The notes under the pieces: model-generated | Databases searched by the model: none | Seen by the model: the letters and a program-made list of their open reading frames with translations, nothing else | What the model was told of the DNA's origin: nothing | Part shown: positions 1 through 8,320 of the stretch, one piece after another | Position numbering within the stretch: the stretch's first letter is position 1 | Layout: every line of letters begins with the position of its first letter | Assembly: GCF_028882275.1 (NCBI RefSeq) | Contig: NZ_JARBUT010000019.1 | Span: 1 to 64,000 of the forward strand | From: Nocardiopsis sp. N85 | GTDB lineage: Bacteria > Actinomycetota > Actinomycetes > Streptosporangiales > Streptosporangiaceae | Length of the DNA stretch: 64,000 nt | Direction of reading: 5' to 3' | Program-made: the position numbers and the translations under genes

Positions 1-132
1 CGAGGTGATCAGGTACATGTACCCGATGACCTTGTGGTCGGTCGACGTCAGCCAGCTGACGATGATCGAGCCCTTGCCGCGGTCCTCCTCCCGGACGTCC
101 GCCAGGCTCCGTGTCGTGGATGTCTCTGCCAT
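1..132 (-). CDS. ctaD: Cytochrome c oxidase subunit I, N-terminal part (partial)
   Basis: Reading the minus strand from the CAT at 130-132 gives 44 codons that run off the left edge. The visible end contains STDHKVIGYMYLITS, the conserved entry into the first helix of actinobacterial aa3-type cytochrome oxidase subunit I, after a hydrophilic start beginning MAETSTTRSL. The enzyme is the haem-copper catalytic subunit of the terminal oxidase in the plasma membrane. Only the N-terminus is present, so the haem and CuB ligands cannot be checked. This is a core gene and marks the chromosomal edge of the accessory region to its right. No clear Shine-Dalgarno sequence precedes the ATG. Confidence 0.85.
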   Translation of the reverse strand, partial: MAETSTTRSLADVREEDRGKGSIIVSWLTSTDHKVIGYMYLITS

Positions 133-1283
133 CTGGTCACCACCGGAATAAATGGACATAAGTTTTACTCAGCCCATGAGTCATATATGTTGATATTTTT
201 GCGGTTTCTTTCGCGTGGGCGGTGAACACACTAGTTGTATTCCCGGGGAGCGGCGAACGGCGCGCGGTGTGATCGTCGTTTTCATTCCGCGTGATTCCCC
301 GAGAAATCAGAAGTGATATGCCGTGATCCGGGGGGTCGGCCTCGTCCCGACGCCGGCGGTGCGGACGCTCCTCGGCGTTCTCGTCGTCCGCACGTCGTCA
401 TCCGGGGCGGACCTGCGGTCATCACGGCGCGGGACGTGTCCGGCGATCGCGCCCGGATCCTGATTCATTCAGTACTCCCGGTGAAAAGCGGCGGACGTCC
501 GCGGGTCTGTGCGAAGAATCGCCCCGGATCGTGGAAAACGGTCCGGGCGGGTGTCATGGAAATCCGTTCGGGTCCTCCACGGGGGCACCGTGCTTTCCGG
601 CGGTCTCGCGCGGACGGTGCGCGGCACCGACCCCGTGCCGGCTCCGGAGTCGCTCTTCTCCCGGCGCGAATCCGCCGAGCGCGAAAAGCGTCGGAGCGTG
701 CCGTCCGCGCGGTGCGGGGCGGGTGGCCGCCGTACGCCGGTCCCGCCGCTCCGGGAGGAGGGACCGCACGTGTACGGCGCGCCCGGTCGCGGTGGGCGGC
801 CGGGCCCGGGTCGCGGAGGCGACGGCGGCCGGGACGAGGTCCTCCGGAGGACGGTGGCGGCGACGGGGTCGGGCCGCCCGCGCCCATCGGGCGCTTCGAG
901 GGCGACGGCCGCGACATCGGACCCGTCGACGCCGCGACGGGTCGCGCCCCGCCCCGGGACCACGCCTCGGCGTCGCTTCGCGTCATCCGCGTTCACGGCG
1001 CCCGGCGGAGTGGACCCGTGTCGGCGCACCCGGGAAGGCCCCTCTCCACTCGGTGGGACTCCGCCGAACGCCCGAGCGAACAAAAGGTGGAATATGGCTT
1101 TTTGTGAATCTCGTGATGTGAGTTTTATTCGGAGTCGTCGGATGGACCGAAAAGGGCTCATGCGCTGTTCCTGTTGCGGCGGTACACGGTTTCGGAGAAG
1201 ATCGCTGTGGTGATCCTCCGTGTCATTGGCGCGAGAGGGGATCATTGCCGTGAAACGCTTACACAGTGAGAAAGGATGGTGGA
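133..1283. other. Long intergenic stretch between ctaD and the small secreted protein
   Basis: About 1.15 kb without a convincing gene. It opens with an AT-rich stretch (about 140-240) that probably holds the ctaD promoter. From about 310 to 1080 every frame on both strands is open because of GC content, and none gives a recognisable protein or a good ribosome binding site. Just before the next gene, TGAAACGCTTACA at 1251-1263 is an imperfect palindrome with LacI-type half-site character, but this is weak. A possible 39-codon reading frame at 1094-1213 is listed separately. Confidence 0.5.
1094..1213 (+). CDS. Candidate 39-residue Cys-containing peptide
   Basis: An ATG at 1094 follows AAAAGGTGG with suitable spacing and opens a 39-codon frame ending at TGA 1211-1213. 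The product has a CSCCGG cluster and many Arg residues towards the end. It resembles no family I know. The ribosome binding site is its only real support, and in such GC-rich DNA a chance frame is quite possible. Confidence 0.2.
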   Translation: MAFCESRDVSFIRSRRMDRKGLMRCSCCGGTRFRRRSLW

Positions 1284-1592
1284 ATGAGGTCTTCGTTCAC
1301 CGTGGTCGCCCTGGCTCTGGGAAGCCTGCTCCTGGGCGTCGCCCCCGCGCACGCCGCGACCGGTGAGGTCGTGGTCTTCACGACCGAGTTCGAGGACGTC
1401 GTGCGCTACGCCGACCCCGCCTCGGGCGATTGCGTGCGACTCCCCGCCACCGCGCACGTGCTGGTCAACCTGACCGACACGGACGTGCGCATCCACGCCG
1501 GCCCCTGGTGCTCCGGCCCCGGGGTGACGGTGGCGCCCGAGCGCGGGTGGCACGCCCCGCCCAGCGGTCTGTTCAGCTTCTCGGTGGGCTGA
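1284..1592 (+). CDS. Small secreted protein of unknown function
   Basis: The preferred ATG at 1284 lies about 7 nt after AGAAAGGA; an in-frame GTG at 1266 would add six residues but is less well placed. The 102-residue product starts with a standard Sec signal peptide: MRSS, a hydrophobic core rich in Ala, Val and Leu, and an AHA cleavage site near residue 24. The mature part has about 78 residues, with two cysteines (in SGDC and GPWC) that could form a disulphide, and ends in FSFSVG. I recognise no domain. It stands alone, upstream of the biosynthetic cluster and on the same strand, with about 230 nt to the next gene. Confidence 0.7.
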   Translation: MRSSFTVVALALGSLLLGVAPAHAATGEVVVFTTEFEDVVRYADPASGDCVRLPATAHVLVNLTDTDVRIHAGPWCSGPGVTVAPERGWHAPPSGLFSFSVG

Positions 1593-1820
1593 CCCGGAGG
1601 GGCGAAAAGGGCGAAAGCCGCTATCGGGCGATCACCCTGTATGTCATATTTTTCTTTGTCGGTTGAGGAATCGGGTCCCCGGGGTTTGGGGCATGAGGAC
1701 CGGTTCCCCTCGTTGACGTCTTTTCCCGGATGGCCCAAGCTGGGTTTCCGTTCGATGGTTCCGCACGCCTGAAAAGGTGCGGAACGACGGGGACGGTGAA
1801 CGGAAAGGTGTCCTCCCTTC

Positions 1821-2867
1821 ATGCTGCACACCCTCATCGTGGGCTTGGGGAGATCGGGACGAGGACTGCACGCGCCGTCGCTCGCCAAAGCGCGGGCGGC
1901 GGCCCCCGGCCTCTTCGCCGCCGGTCCGGTGATGGGCCACGATCCTCGGGTCGGCGAGGTCGACGGGATCCGGAAGGTCGCCTCCCTGGAGGACGCCGCC
2001 CGCCGTCGACCGCCCCGGGACACCGTGGTCCACCTGTGCACGCCCCCGCATCTGAGGGTGCGGGCGTTGGAACGGCTGGCCGGCCTCGGCTACCGGAGGA
2101 TCATCGTCGAGAAACCGCTGGCCCTGGACCTGATGGAACTGGCCGCGATCGCCCGGCTGCGCCGCCGCTGGGGCCTGGACCTCACCGTCGCCACCCCCTG
2201 GTCGGCCAGCACCCTGAGCGCCCGACTCCTGGCGGTCCGGCGTTCCGGCGCCTTCGGGTCCCTGCGCGCGGCCACGGTGCTCCAGCACAAACCCCGGTTC
2301 ACCCGCACCCTGGAGTCCCCGGGACACCCCACCGCCTTCGACATCGAGGTCCCCCACGCCCTGGCCGTGGTCGTCACCCTGGCGGGCGGGGCCGACGTCG
2401 CCGCCGCCGAACTGGACGACATGGTCCTCGACGGGACCCGCCTGCCCGGGATGGGCGGGGCCCGCATGGACCTGGTCCACCACACCGGGGTGCTGACCCG
2501 TCTCGAATCCGACCTGACCGCCCCACTGCGGGAAAGGCGCATCGTGCTGGAGTTCGACGAGGCCGTCCTGACCGGCCACTATCCGTGCAGCGAGACCGAC
2601 CACACCGCGCAACTGTCGGTGGCCCTCCCCGGACGGGAGGCCACCCGCTCGGTCTTCCCCGACGACGCCCTCACCGCCTTCCTGCGCTCCTGTTACACCC
2701 GCTACTCCCGCCCGTGGGGCGATCGCGACCGCGGCGACCTGCCCGTCCACGTGGAGGCGGTCCGTCTGCTGGTCGAGGCCAAGAGGCTGTGCTCCCCGGA
2801 CCCGTACCCCCCGTACACCGAGCGACGGGAGGTGGCCGGTGAGGTGGACAGCGTCGTCGGAGCCTGA
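1821..2867 (+). CDS. Gfo/Idh/MocA-family NAD(P)-dependent oxidoreductase
   Basis: The 348-residue protein opens with a Rossmann fold (VGLGRSGRGLHAPS near residue 7) and has the family hallmark EKPLALDL near residue 97, whose lysine contacts substrate in Gfo/Idh/MocA enzymes. These enzymes oxidise or reduce a hydroxyl of a sugar, cyclitol or similar polyol in the cytoplasm. It is the first gene of a tightly packed run to 7553; the next gene starts 29 nt inside this one. A second Gfo/Idh protein lies at 6166-7086, so the pathway may use two redox steps or regenerate a cofactor. The ribosome binding site is weak. Substrate is unknown. Confidence 0.85.
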   Translation: MLHTLIVGLGRSGRGLHAPSLAKARAAAPGLFAAGPVMGHDPRVGEVDGIRKVASLEDAARRRPPRDTVVHLCTPPHLRVRALERLAGLGYRRIIVEKPLALDLMELAAIARLRRRWGLDLTVATPWSASTLSARLLAVRRSGAFGSLRAATVLQHKPRFTRTLESPGHPTAFDIEVPHALAVVVTLAGGADVAAAELDDMVLDGTRLPGMGGARMDLVHHTGVLTRLESDLTAPLRERRIVLEFDEAVLTGHYPCSETDHTAQLSVALPGREATRSVFPDDALTAFLRSCYTRYSRPWGDRDRGDLPVHVEAVRLLVEAKRLCSPDPYPPYTERREVAGEVDSVVGA

Positions 2868-3738
2868 ACCGGTCCTGGCCGGGATCGGAGACGAGGCCGC
2901 CCCCGCGTTGCCCGACCAGCTCGCCGCCGTGCGCGAACTGGGCTGGAACCGGCTGGAGCTGCGCACCCTGGACGGAACACCGATGGCCGACCTGTCCGAA
3001 ACCGCCTTCGCGCGGGCGGCCGAGGAGATCCGCGCGTCCGGTGTGGAGGTCGTCGCCGTCGCCGCCAAGATCGGCGACTGGTCCCGACCCGCCACCGGCG
3101 ACTTCACCGTGGACCTGGCCGAACTCGACGTGCTGGCCCGACGCTGCGCCGTCCTGGGCGTGCGCACGGTGCGGATCATGTCCTATCCCTCCGGCGGCCT
3201 GACCGAACCCGTATGGGGGCGCACGGTCCGCGCCCGGGTGGGCGAACTGGCCCGGCGGGCCGAGGACGCCGGTCTGGTCCTGGCGCACGAGAACTGCGCC
3301 GGCTGGGCGGGAGAGCGCGCCGACCGTGCCCTGGACCTGATCGCCCACGTCGACAGCCCGGCGCTGCGGATCCTGTTCGACGTCGGCAACGGGGTCGCCC
3401 ACGGCTACGACGCGGCCGCGATGCTGCGTCCGCTCGTGGAGTACGTGACCCACGTCCACGTGAAGGACGCCGTCCGCACCCCCGACGGCGACACCGCCTA
3501 CGTGCCGCCCGGCGAGGGCGGGGCCGGAGTGGAGGAGTGCCTGCGCGTCCTGGCCGACCACGGCTACCGGGGTGCCCTGTCCATCGAGCCCCACCTGCAC
3601 CTGCGCCCCCACCTGCGGGCCGATGGCGGCGACCCCGGTCGGGGCGACCGGGCCGCGTTCGTCGAGTACGGACGGGTCCTGGAGGAACTGGTGCGCCGGG
3701 TCCGGCACACCCGCACGGACGCCGAGGCGGTCCGATGA
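2839..3738 (+). CDS. Sugar phosphate isomerase/epimerase-type TIM barrel protein
   Basis: This 299-residue protein looks like the AP_endonuc_2/xylose-isomerase-like TIM barrel family, which includes inosose isomerases and dehydratases, IolE-like enzymes and hydroxypyruvate isomerases. Visible markers are the opening AGIGDEAAP, LVLAHENCAG (metal-ligand Glu strand), ILFDVGNGVAHG, VTHVHVKDA and a closing LSIEPHLH, placed as the metal-binding strands of the family. It starts at a GTG that overlaps the preceding dehydrogenase by 29 nt, and its end overlaps the next start by 4 nt, so translation is coupled. With Gfo/Idh enzymes on both sides it probably isomerises or epimerises a sugar- or cyclitol-derived ketone. 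Confidence 0.85.
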   Translation: MRWTASSEPEPVLAGIGDEAAPALPDQLAAVRELGWNRLELRTLDGTPMADLSETAFARAAEEIRASGVEVVAVAAKIGDWSRPATGDFTVDLAELDVLARRCAVLGVRTVRIMSYPSGGLTEPVWGRTVRARVGELARRAEDAGLVLAHENCAGWAGERADRALDLIAHVDSPALRILFDVGNGVAHGYDAAAMLRPLVEYVTHVHVKDAVRTPDGDTAYVPPGEGGAGVEECLRVLADHGYRGALSIEPHLHLRPHLRADGGDPGRGDRAAFVEYGRVLEELVRRVRHTRTDAEAVR

Positions 3739-5015
3739 CGCTCACCGACGAGGACCGTTCCCTCCTGCTGCGCCTGTTGGCCACCCCCACCGCCGGCCCC
3801 TTGGAGGTCGGCGAGGCCGGCCCGCCGCCCCGGTTGTGGGAGGCCCAGCGCGACTACGCCCGCGCCGCCGAACGGATCGGCTTCCGGGTGGTGCGCCACG
3901 CCCCGGCCGAGCCGGCCGACCTGGCGGCGCCCGGGGTGCCCGCGACGGTGCGCGCGGCCGCCGCCGACCCCGACTTCCTGACCTGCCAGCCCAGCCTGGT
4001 CCTGCGGCTGGGCCCCGACACCGTCCCGCGCGAGCGCACCGTGATGTTCAACGTGCACCTGGACACCGTCGCCGGCGGCCCGCCGGTCTCCTTCGACGGC
4101 GAGGTCTTCCACGGTCGGGGCGCCATCGACGCCAAGGGGCCGGCGGTGGCACTGCTGGCCGGAGTGCGCTCCGCCCGGGAGCGCTCGACCTCCCTGGGCC
4201 GCGACAGCGCGGTGATCGTCCAGGCGGTCGCGGGGGAGGAGGGCGGCGCCATGGGCGTGCTGGGCACCCGCCCCCTGGTCGAACGCGGTCACATCGGCCG
4301 TCTCAACGTGTTCTGCGAACCCACGTCGGGGCGCCTCCTCACCCGCTCCACCGCGTCGATGACCGCCCGGGTCTCGGTACGGGGGGACGACGCCATCGAC
4401 GATCGCCCCCACGCCGGGCACAACGCCTCCGTACTGCTGGGGTTCCTCGCCCAGCGGATGGGCCGCGCTCTGGACGGACACGCCCGCGACGGGGCGGTGT
4501 GCGTGGCGGGACTGCACACCGGCACCCTGCACAACCGGGTGTACGGCACGGGCGACCTGCTGCTCAACCTGTCCTACGCCGACGCCGGTTCGGGTCGGAC
4601 CCTGGAGGCGGCGGTCACCGGCGCGCTCGACACCGCCCTGACCGAGTTCACCGACTCCTTCGCCGACACCGCCCTGTTCGCCCGGACCGCGACCGACGCC
4701 CGCCGCCTCACCCGCCTGGACTGGCCCAAACGGGGACTGCCGGTCCTGGACGACCGGGACCGGTGGGGCCACGACCTGCTGCGCCGGGCCGGGGTGCCCG
4801 ACTGGCCCGCCGACGAGCCCGCCTTCACCTGCGACGCCATCTGGATGGCGGGGATCCCCGACACCTGCACGGTGGTGCTGGGCCCGGGGGACCTGGCCGC
4901 GGACGGCGCGCACGGCGACGACGAACGCGCCCGCCTGTCCGACCTCGACGGGTTCGCCGACACGGTGACCCGCTTCCTGACCTCCTTCACCGACGAGACG
5001 AACGGTTACCAGTGA
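3735..5015 (+). CDS. M20-family metallohydrolase (amidohydrolase/deacylase type)
   Basis: The ATG at 3735 overlaps the previous stop (ATGA) and gives 426 residues. The frame stays open upstream, but that part is only an antisense-like extension. M20 zinc-site landmarks are in order: NVHLDTV (His and catalytic Asp), GRGAIDAKGP (bridging Asp) and AVAGEEGGA (general-base Glu pair). A dimerisation-type lid domain follows, then a C-terminal CDAIWMAGIPDTC segment near the last ligand. M20 enzymes hydrolyse amide bonds of N-acyl amino acids, dipeptides or N-acyl amino compounds. In this cluster it could remove an acyl group from an amino intermediate, but that is inference. It overlaps the next gene by 4 nt. 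Confidence 0.85.
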   Translation: MTLTDEDRSLLLRLLATPTAGPLEVGEAGPPPRLWEAQRDYARAAERIGFRVVRHAPAEPADLAAPGVPATVRAAAADPDFLTCQPSLVLRLGPDTVPRERTVMFNVHLDTVAGGPPVSFDGEVFHGRGAIDAKGPAVALLAGVRSARERSTSLGRDSAVIVQAVAGEEGGAMGVLGTRPLVERGHIGRLNVFCEPTSGRLLTRSTASMTARVSVRGDDAIDDRPHAGHNASVLLGFLAQRMGRALDGHARDGAVCVAGLHTGTLHNRVYGTGDLLLNLSYADAGSGRTLEAAVTGALDTALTEFTDSFADTALFARTATDARRLTRLDWPKRGLPVLDDRDRWGHDLLRRAGVPDWPADEPAFTCDAIWMAGIPDTCTVVLGPGDLAADGAHGDDERARLSDLDGFADTVTRFLTSFTDETNGYQ

Positions 5016-6169
5016 CAGCCCTTTCCCCCGCACCCCCTCCGGCGGCGCCGGAGGCGACCCCGGTCCCGACACGGGAGACCGTCCCGGTCGACCACGACGT
5101 CCTGCTCTCCTTCCTCACGGAGGTCTTCACGGGCCGGGGAGTGCCTCCGGGGCGCGCGGCCGAGGCGGCGCGCGCCCTGTGCCACGGCGATCTGACCGGG
5201 ATGGACTCCCACGGAGTCGCCAACCTGACCCGCCTCTACCTGCCCCTGCTCGACGAGGGCCGCGCCGACCCCCGCGCCGAACCCCGGATCATCGCGGACC
5301 TGGGCGCCGCCGTACTGCTCGACGCCCGCCGCTCCCTCGGACTGTGGGCCGCGTCGGAGGCGATGGACCTGGCCGCCGAACGGGCCGAACACCACGGGGT
5401 CGGACTGGTCTCGGTGCGCGACGCCACCCACCTGGGCTGCGCCGGGTACCACGCGCTGCGCGCGGTCGAACACGGCATGATCGGCGTGGTCGCGAGCAAC
5501 TGCGGTGGCCAGCGCATCGCCCGGCCGCCGGGCGGCGCCGTGACCGTACTGGGCACCAACCCGCTCAGCGCCGCCGCCCCCGCCGGGGCGCTGCCCCCGT
5601 TCCTGCTGGACATGAGCACCACGGCCGCGCCCACCGGGCGGATCCGGCAGGCCGCCCGAGAGGGGCGGCCGGTGCCGGAGGGGCTGCTGCGCGACGACCA
5701 CGGGACCCCGGTCACCGACCCGTCCGCGTTCGACGCCGGTCGGGCGCACCTGATGTGGCTCGGCGGCGAGGTGGGCCGCTTCAAGGGGTTCGGGCTCGGG
5801 GTGCTGGTGGAGGTGTTGTCCGCCGTCGTCTCCGGTTCCGGTCGGGGCCCCCACCCGGACGCCCTGGCCGGGGACGGGCGACCCACCGGGCGCGACGACG
5901 ACATCGGATTCCTGATGCTGGCCATCGCCCCCGGGGCGTTGCGCGACGGGGCGGAGGCCGACGCCGAGGAGCTGTTCGGCGTCCTGACGGACTGCCCGCC
6001 CGTCGATCCCGGGCACCCCGTGCGCTATCCCGGCTGGCACGAGCACCACCTGGCGTCGGAGCGCCGCGCCCGGGGGGTGCCGCTGACCGTCGACCTCTAC
6101 GCGGAACTGGTGGAGGTGGCCGAACGGGCGGGGATCCCCGCCCCCGTGACCCTGAGGGGGGAACGATGA
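5012..6169 (+). CDS. Ldh2/YlbC-family malate/L-lactate-type dehydrogenase
   Basis: The 385-residue protein starts at GTG 5012, overlapping the preceding stop by 4 nt. After a Pro/Ala-rich leader of about 20 residues it shows Ldh2-fold signatures: LCHGDLTGMDSHGVAN with the conserved Asp-Ser-His, RDATHLGCAGYHA, GTNPLSAAAP and GGEVGRFKGFGL. This NAD(P)-dependent family reduces 2-oxo acids, or imines such as delta-1-piperideine-2-carboxylate and ureidoglycolate-type substrates. It is unrelated to classical lactate dehydrogenases. The position between an M20 hydrolase and a Gfo/Idh enzyme suggests a pathway-specific redox step. The end overlaps the next ATG by 4 nt. Confidence 0.85.
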   Translation: MTALSPAPPPAAPEATPVPTRETVPVDHDVLLSFLTEVFTGRGVPPGRAAEAARALCHGDLTGMDSHGVANLTRLYLPLLDEGRADPRAEPRIIADLGAAVLLDARRSLGLWAASEAMDLAAERAEHHGVGLVSVRDATHLGCAGYHALRAVEHGMIGVVASNCGGQRIARPPGGAVTVLGTNPLSAAAPAGALPPFLLDMSTTAAPTGRIRQAAREGRPVPEGLLRDDHGTPVTDPSAFDAGRAHLMWLGGEVGRFKGFGLGVLVEVLSAVVSGSGRGPHPDALAGDGRPTGRDDDIGFLMLAIAPGALRDGAEADAEELFGVLTDCPPVDPGHPVRYPGWHEHHLASERRARGVPLTVDLYAELVEVAERAGIPAPVTLRGER

Positions 6170-7086
6170 ACCCGTTGCGCGTGGGAGTGGTCGGCCTGGG
6201 AGTGATCTCCCGATTCCATCTGGCGGCGCTGGCGGCGTCCCCGGACTGGGAGACGGTGGCGGTGTGCGACCTGGACCCGGGCCGGATCGCGGACCCTCCG
6301 CCCGGCGCGGTCGGCCACACCGATCACCGCCGGATGCTGGCGGAGGCCGACCTGGACGCGGTCGTGGTCACCGCCCCCAACGACGCGCACGCCCGGATCT
6401 GCGCGGACGCCATCGCCGCCGGGGCGGCGGTGTGCGTGGAGAAGCCGCTGGCCCTGGACCTGGCGGAGGGGGAGGCGCTGGCCGCCCTGGCCCGGGAGCG
6501 CGGGGTGCCGTTGTTCACGGCCTTCCACCGCCGGTACAACTCCGGGTTCGCGGCGTTGCGGGAGCGGATCGGCGACCGTGCGGTGACGGAGGTGACCGTG
6601 CGCTACGAGGAGCGGATCGAGGAGCACGCGGGTGACGACACCTGGTACCTGGACCCGGCGCGGTGCGGGGGCGGGTGCGTGGCCGACAACGGGCCCAACG
6701 CCTTCGACCTGGTGGAGACGCTCCTGGGCCGGACCGAGGTCGCCGGGGCACGGGTGGGGTACGACGAGGCGGGCGTGGACCGCCGGGCGGACATCGCGTT
6801 GACCGCCGGGGCGGGCCGGGCCCGGGTGGTCCTGGACTGGTCCCATCCGGGTGAGCGCAAGGACGTGGAGGTGCGCACGGCCGACGGAGGCGTGTGGACG
6901 GCCGACCTGCTGGCCGGGCGGCCCGCCTTCAAGGAGTCGCTGTGGCACGAGTACGAGGGCGTCGCGGCCGACTTCGCGCGGCGGACACGCCGGGGACCGA
7001 TCGAGGACGGGGCGGGTGTGTCGGCGCTGCGCCTGGTCGGCGACGTCTACCGCGCGGCGGTGCGTGAGGAGAGGGTGGGACGGTGA
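6166..7086 (+). CDS. Second Gfo/Idh/MocA-family oxidoreductase
   Basis: The 306-residue protein begins at ATG 6166, overlapping the stop of the Ldh2 gene. The Rossmann motif VGVVGLGVISRFHLAAL is at the N-terminus and EKPLALDLAEGE occurs near residue 92. An FHRRYNSGF motif and a C-terminal alpha/beta domain follow, as in other family members. It shares the EKPLALDL sequence with the protein at 1821-2867 but is 42 residues shorter and otherwise divergent, so the two are probably functionally distinct rather than a recent duplication. Likely role: oxidation or reduction of a polyol carbon. It overlaps the next gene by 4 nt. Confidence 0.87.
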   Translation: MNPLRVGVVGLGVISRFHLAALAASPDWETVAVCDLDPGRIADPPPGAVGHTDHRRMLAEADLDAVVVTAPNDAHARICADAIAAGAAVCVEKPLALDLAEGEALAALARERGVPLFTAFHRRYNSGFAALRERIGDRAVTEVTVRYEERIEEHAGDDTWYLDPARCGGGCVADNGPNAFDLVETLLGRTEVAGARVGYDEAGVDRRADIALTAGAGRARVVLDWSHPGERKDVEVRTADGGVWTADLLAGRPAFKESLWHEYEGVAADFARRTRRGPIEDGAGVSALRLVGDVYRAAVREERVGR

Positions 7087-7553
7087 ACCCGCACGAGGAC
7101 GGTCCCAAACGGGACGTGACCGGGAGCCTGGTCAAGGTGCTGGTGCACCGCAGGGCCGAGCGGGGGATGCGGCTGGAGCCGTTCGCGAGCCGGTGCGTGC
7201 GTGCGGGTGAGGTGCACGAACTGGTCGCCACCGACCACACCGAGACCGCCGAGGGCTCCCGGATCGACCGGGTGGGGTTCCTGGGCTTCGCCGAGATCAC
7301 CGCGGCGGGGGTCGTGGACCGGGGCGACGAGGTGTGGATCGGGCCGCGTCGGGTGGGCGTGGTGCTGGGGTTCGACGCCTGCCACACGCCCAACCACTAC
7401 AACGTGCTGATCCACACCGATCCGATGCCGACCGGACGCGATCTGGGACTGTCCCCGGAGGAGCCGGTGGTGTTCCGGCAGGGAGCCCCCCGGGCAGTGG
7501 AGGAAATTTTCCGGGCACCATTGAGCGGCAATGCACAAGAATGTCCGATGTAA
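7083..7553 (+). CDS. Unknown protein ending the first coupled run
   Basis: A GTG at 7083 overlaps the previous stop (GTGA), giving a 156-residue soluble protein. The core from about residue 12 to 120 is well formed, with LVKVLVHRRAE, RIDRVGFLGFAEI, GDEVWIGPRRVGVVLGF and HTPNHYNVLI. The conserved-looking His, Asn and Tyr could belong to a small beta-barrel or a binding protein. It faintly recalls a DUF6917-type protein, but I am not sure. No catalytic motif is obvious. Tight coupling to the dehydrogenases implies a role in the same pathway. The codons after about 7500 look less constrained and the end is AT-richer, leading into a promoter region. Confidence 0.7.
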   Translation: MNPHEDGPKRDVTGSLVKVLVHRRAERGMRLEPFASRCVRAGEVHELVATDHTETAEGSRIDRVGFLGFAEITAAGVVDRGDEVWIGPRRVGVVLGFDACHTPNHYNVLIHTDPMPTGRDLGLSPEEPVVFRQGAPRAVEEIFRAPLSGNAQECPM

Positions 7554-7705
7554 ATTTAAAGCAGGTCTCATGATTTTCCTCCGAGAGGTTTTTCCCGGGC
7601 TCTCCATTGGGTAATCTTCGAGTGAGGAAAGGCGATTCACGGGTCGCCTCTGTTTCTCCTCGTTCGTATTTCCATTTCTTTTGTTTTCTTTTTCAAGGGA
7701 GTAAT

Positions 7706-8236
7706 ATGACGATCGCCGTCAAGGCCAACGACCGTCTCGAAGAGCGTTTCCGCCTGTGGGACCACAACGGCAACGGCGTGATCGAGCGCTCGGACTTCGA
7801 GCAGGAGATCGAGGGCATCCTCTCGCGCTTCGGCGTCGCCTCCTCGGCTCCCGAGGCGGCCGGCCTCCGGGGCGCCTACCTGGGCCTGTTCGACCGGCTC
7901 GCCCAGGCCGCGGGCACCGAGCAGATGTCCAAGGACGACTTCGTCCGTGCCGCCGAGAGCGAGATCGTCAGCAGGGGGAACGCCGGTTTCGCGGAGGTCC
8001 TCCAGCCGACCATCCAGGCGATCATGGCCATCGCCGACACCGACGGTGACGGCCTCATCAGCCCGAACGAGTTCCAGCGGTGGTTCGCCGCCATCGGTCT
8101 GAACCCCGGGCAGGCCGACGAGGCCTTCCAGGAGATCGACACCGACGGCAACGGTTCCCTCAGTGTCACCGAGCTGGTCGCCGCGGTGCGCGACTACCAC
8201 CTCGGCAAGAACGACATCCCGCTCCTGGGCGTCTGA
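7706..8236 (+). CDS. EF-hand calcium-binding protein (calerythrin/CASP-like)
   Basis: The ATG at 7706 follows AAGGGAG by about 5 nt, after a T-rich leader; longer in-frame extensions are unsupported. The 176-residue protein is of the four-EF-hand sarcoplasmic type found in Saccharopolyspora calerythrin and Streptomyces CASP. Clear 12-residue calcium loops are DHNGNGVIERSD (from residue 19), DTDGDGLISPNE (from 111) and DTDGNGSLSVTE (from 145). The second loop position (around 60-75) is degenerate, as in calerythrin. It is probably a cytoplasmic calcium buffer or sensor. It has its own leader and is followed by a hairpin, so it can be expressed independently of the enzyme genes on either side. 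Confidence 0.92.
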   Translation: MTIAVKANDRLEERFRLWDHNGNGVIERSDFEQEIEGILSRFGVASSAPEAAGLRGAYLGLFDRLAQAAGTEQMSKDDFVRAAESEIVSRGNAGFAEVLQPTIQAIMAIADTDGDGLISPNEFQRWFAAIGLNPGQADEAFQEIDTDGNGSLSVTELVAAVRDYHLGKNDIPLLGV

Positions 8237-8261
8237 CCCACCTGCGGTAACGATCCTTTCC

Positions 8262-8292
8262 GGCCCGGCCGCGACCCGAGTGCGGCCGGGCC
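8262..8292 (+). terminator. Hairpin after the EF-hand gene
   Basis: GGCCCGGCCGC at 8262-8272 pairs perfectly with GCGGCCGGGCC at 8282-8292 across a 9-nt loop. A C-rich and then CTTTC stretch follows, without a strong T run, as is common for GC-rich actinomycetes. It separates the EF-hand gene from the aminotransferase run and could act as a terminator or attenuator. Confidence 0.6.
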
Positions 8293-8320
8293 CCCCGACC
8301 CCTTTCGTGGAACGGAACAC

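Noticed and set aside
313..1245. Several long overlapping open frames in all readings
   Set aside because: All six frames are open because of GC content; translations are Arg/Pro/Gly-rich with no domain and no ribosome binding site.
1644..3179. 511-codon minus-strand frame opposite the first cluster genes
   Set aside because: Antisense shadow of two well-supported genes; low-complexity translation.
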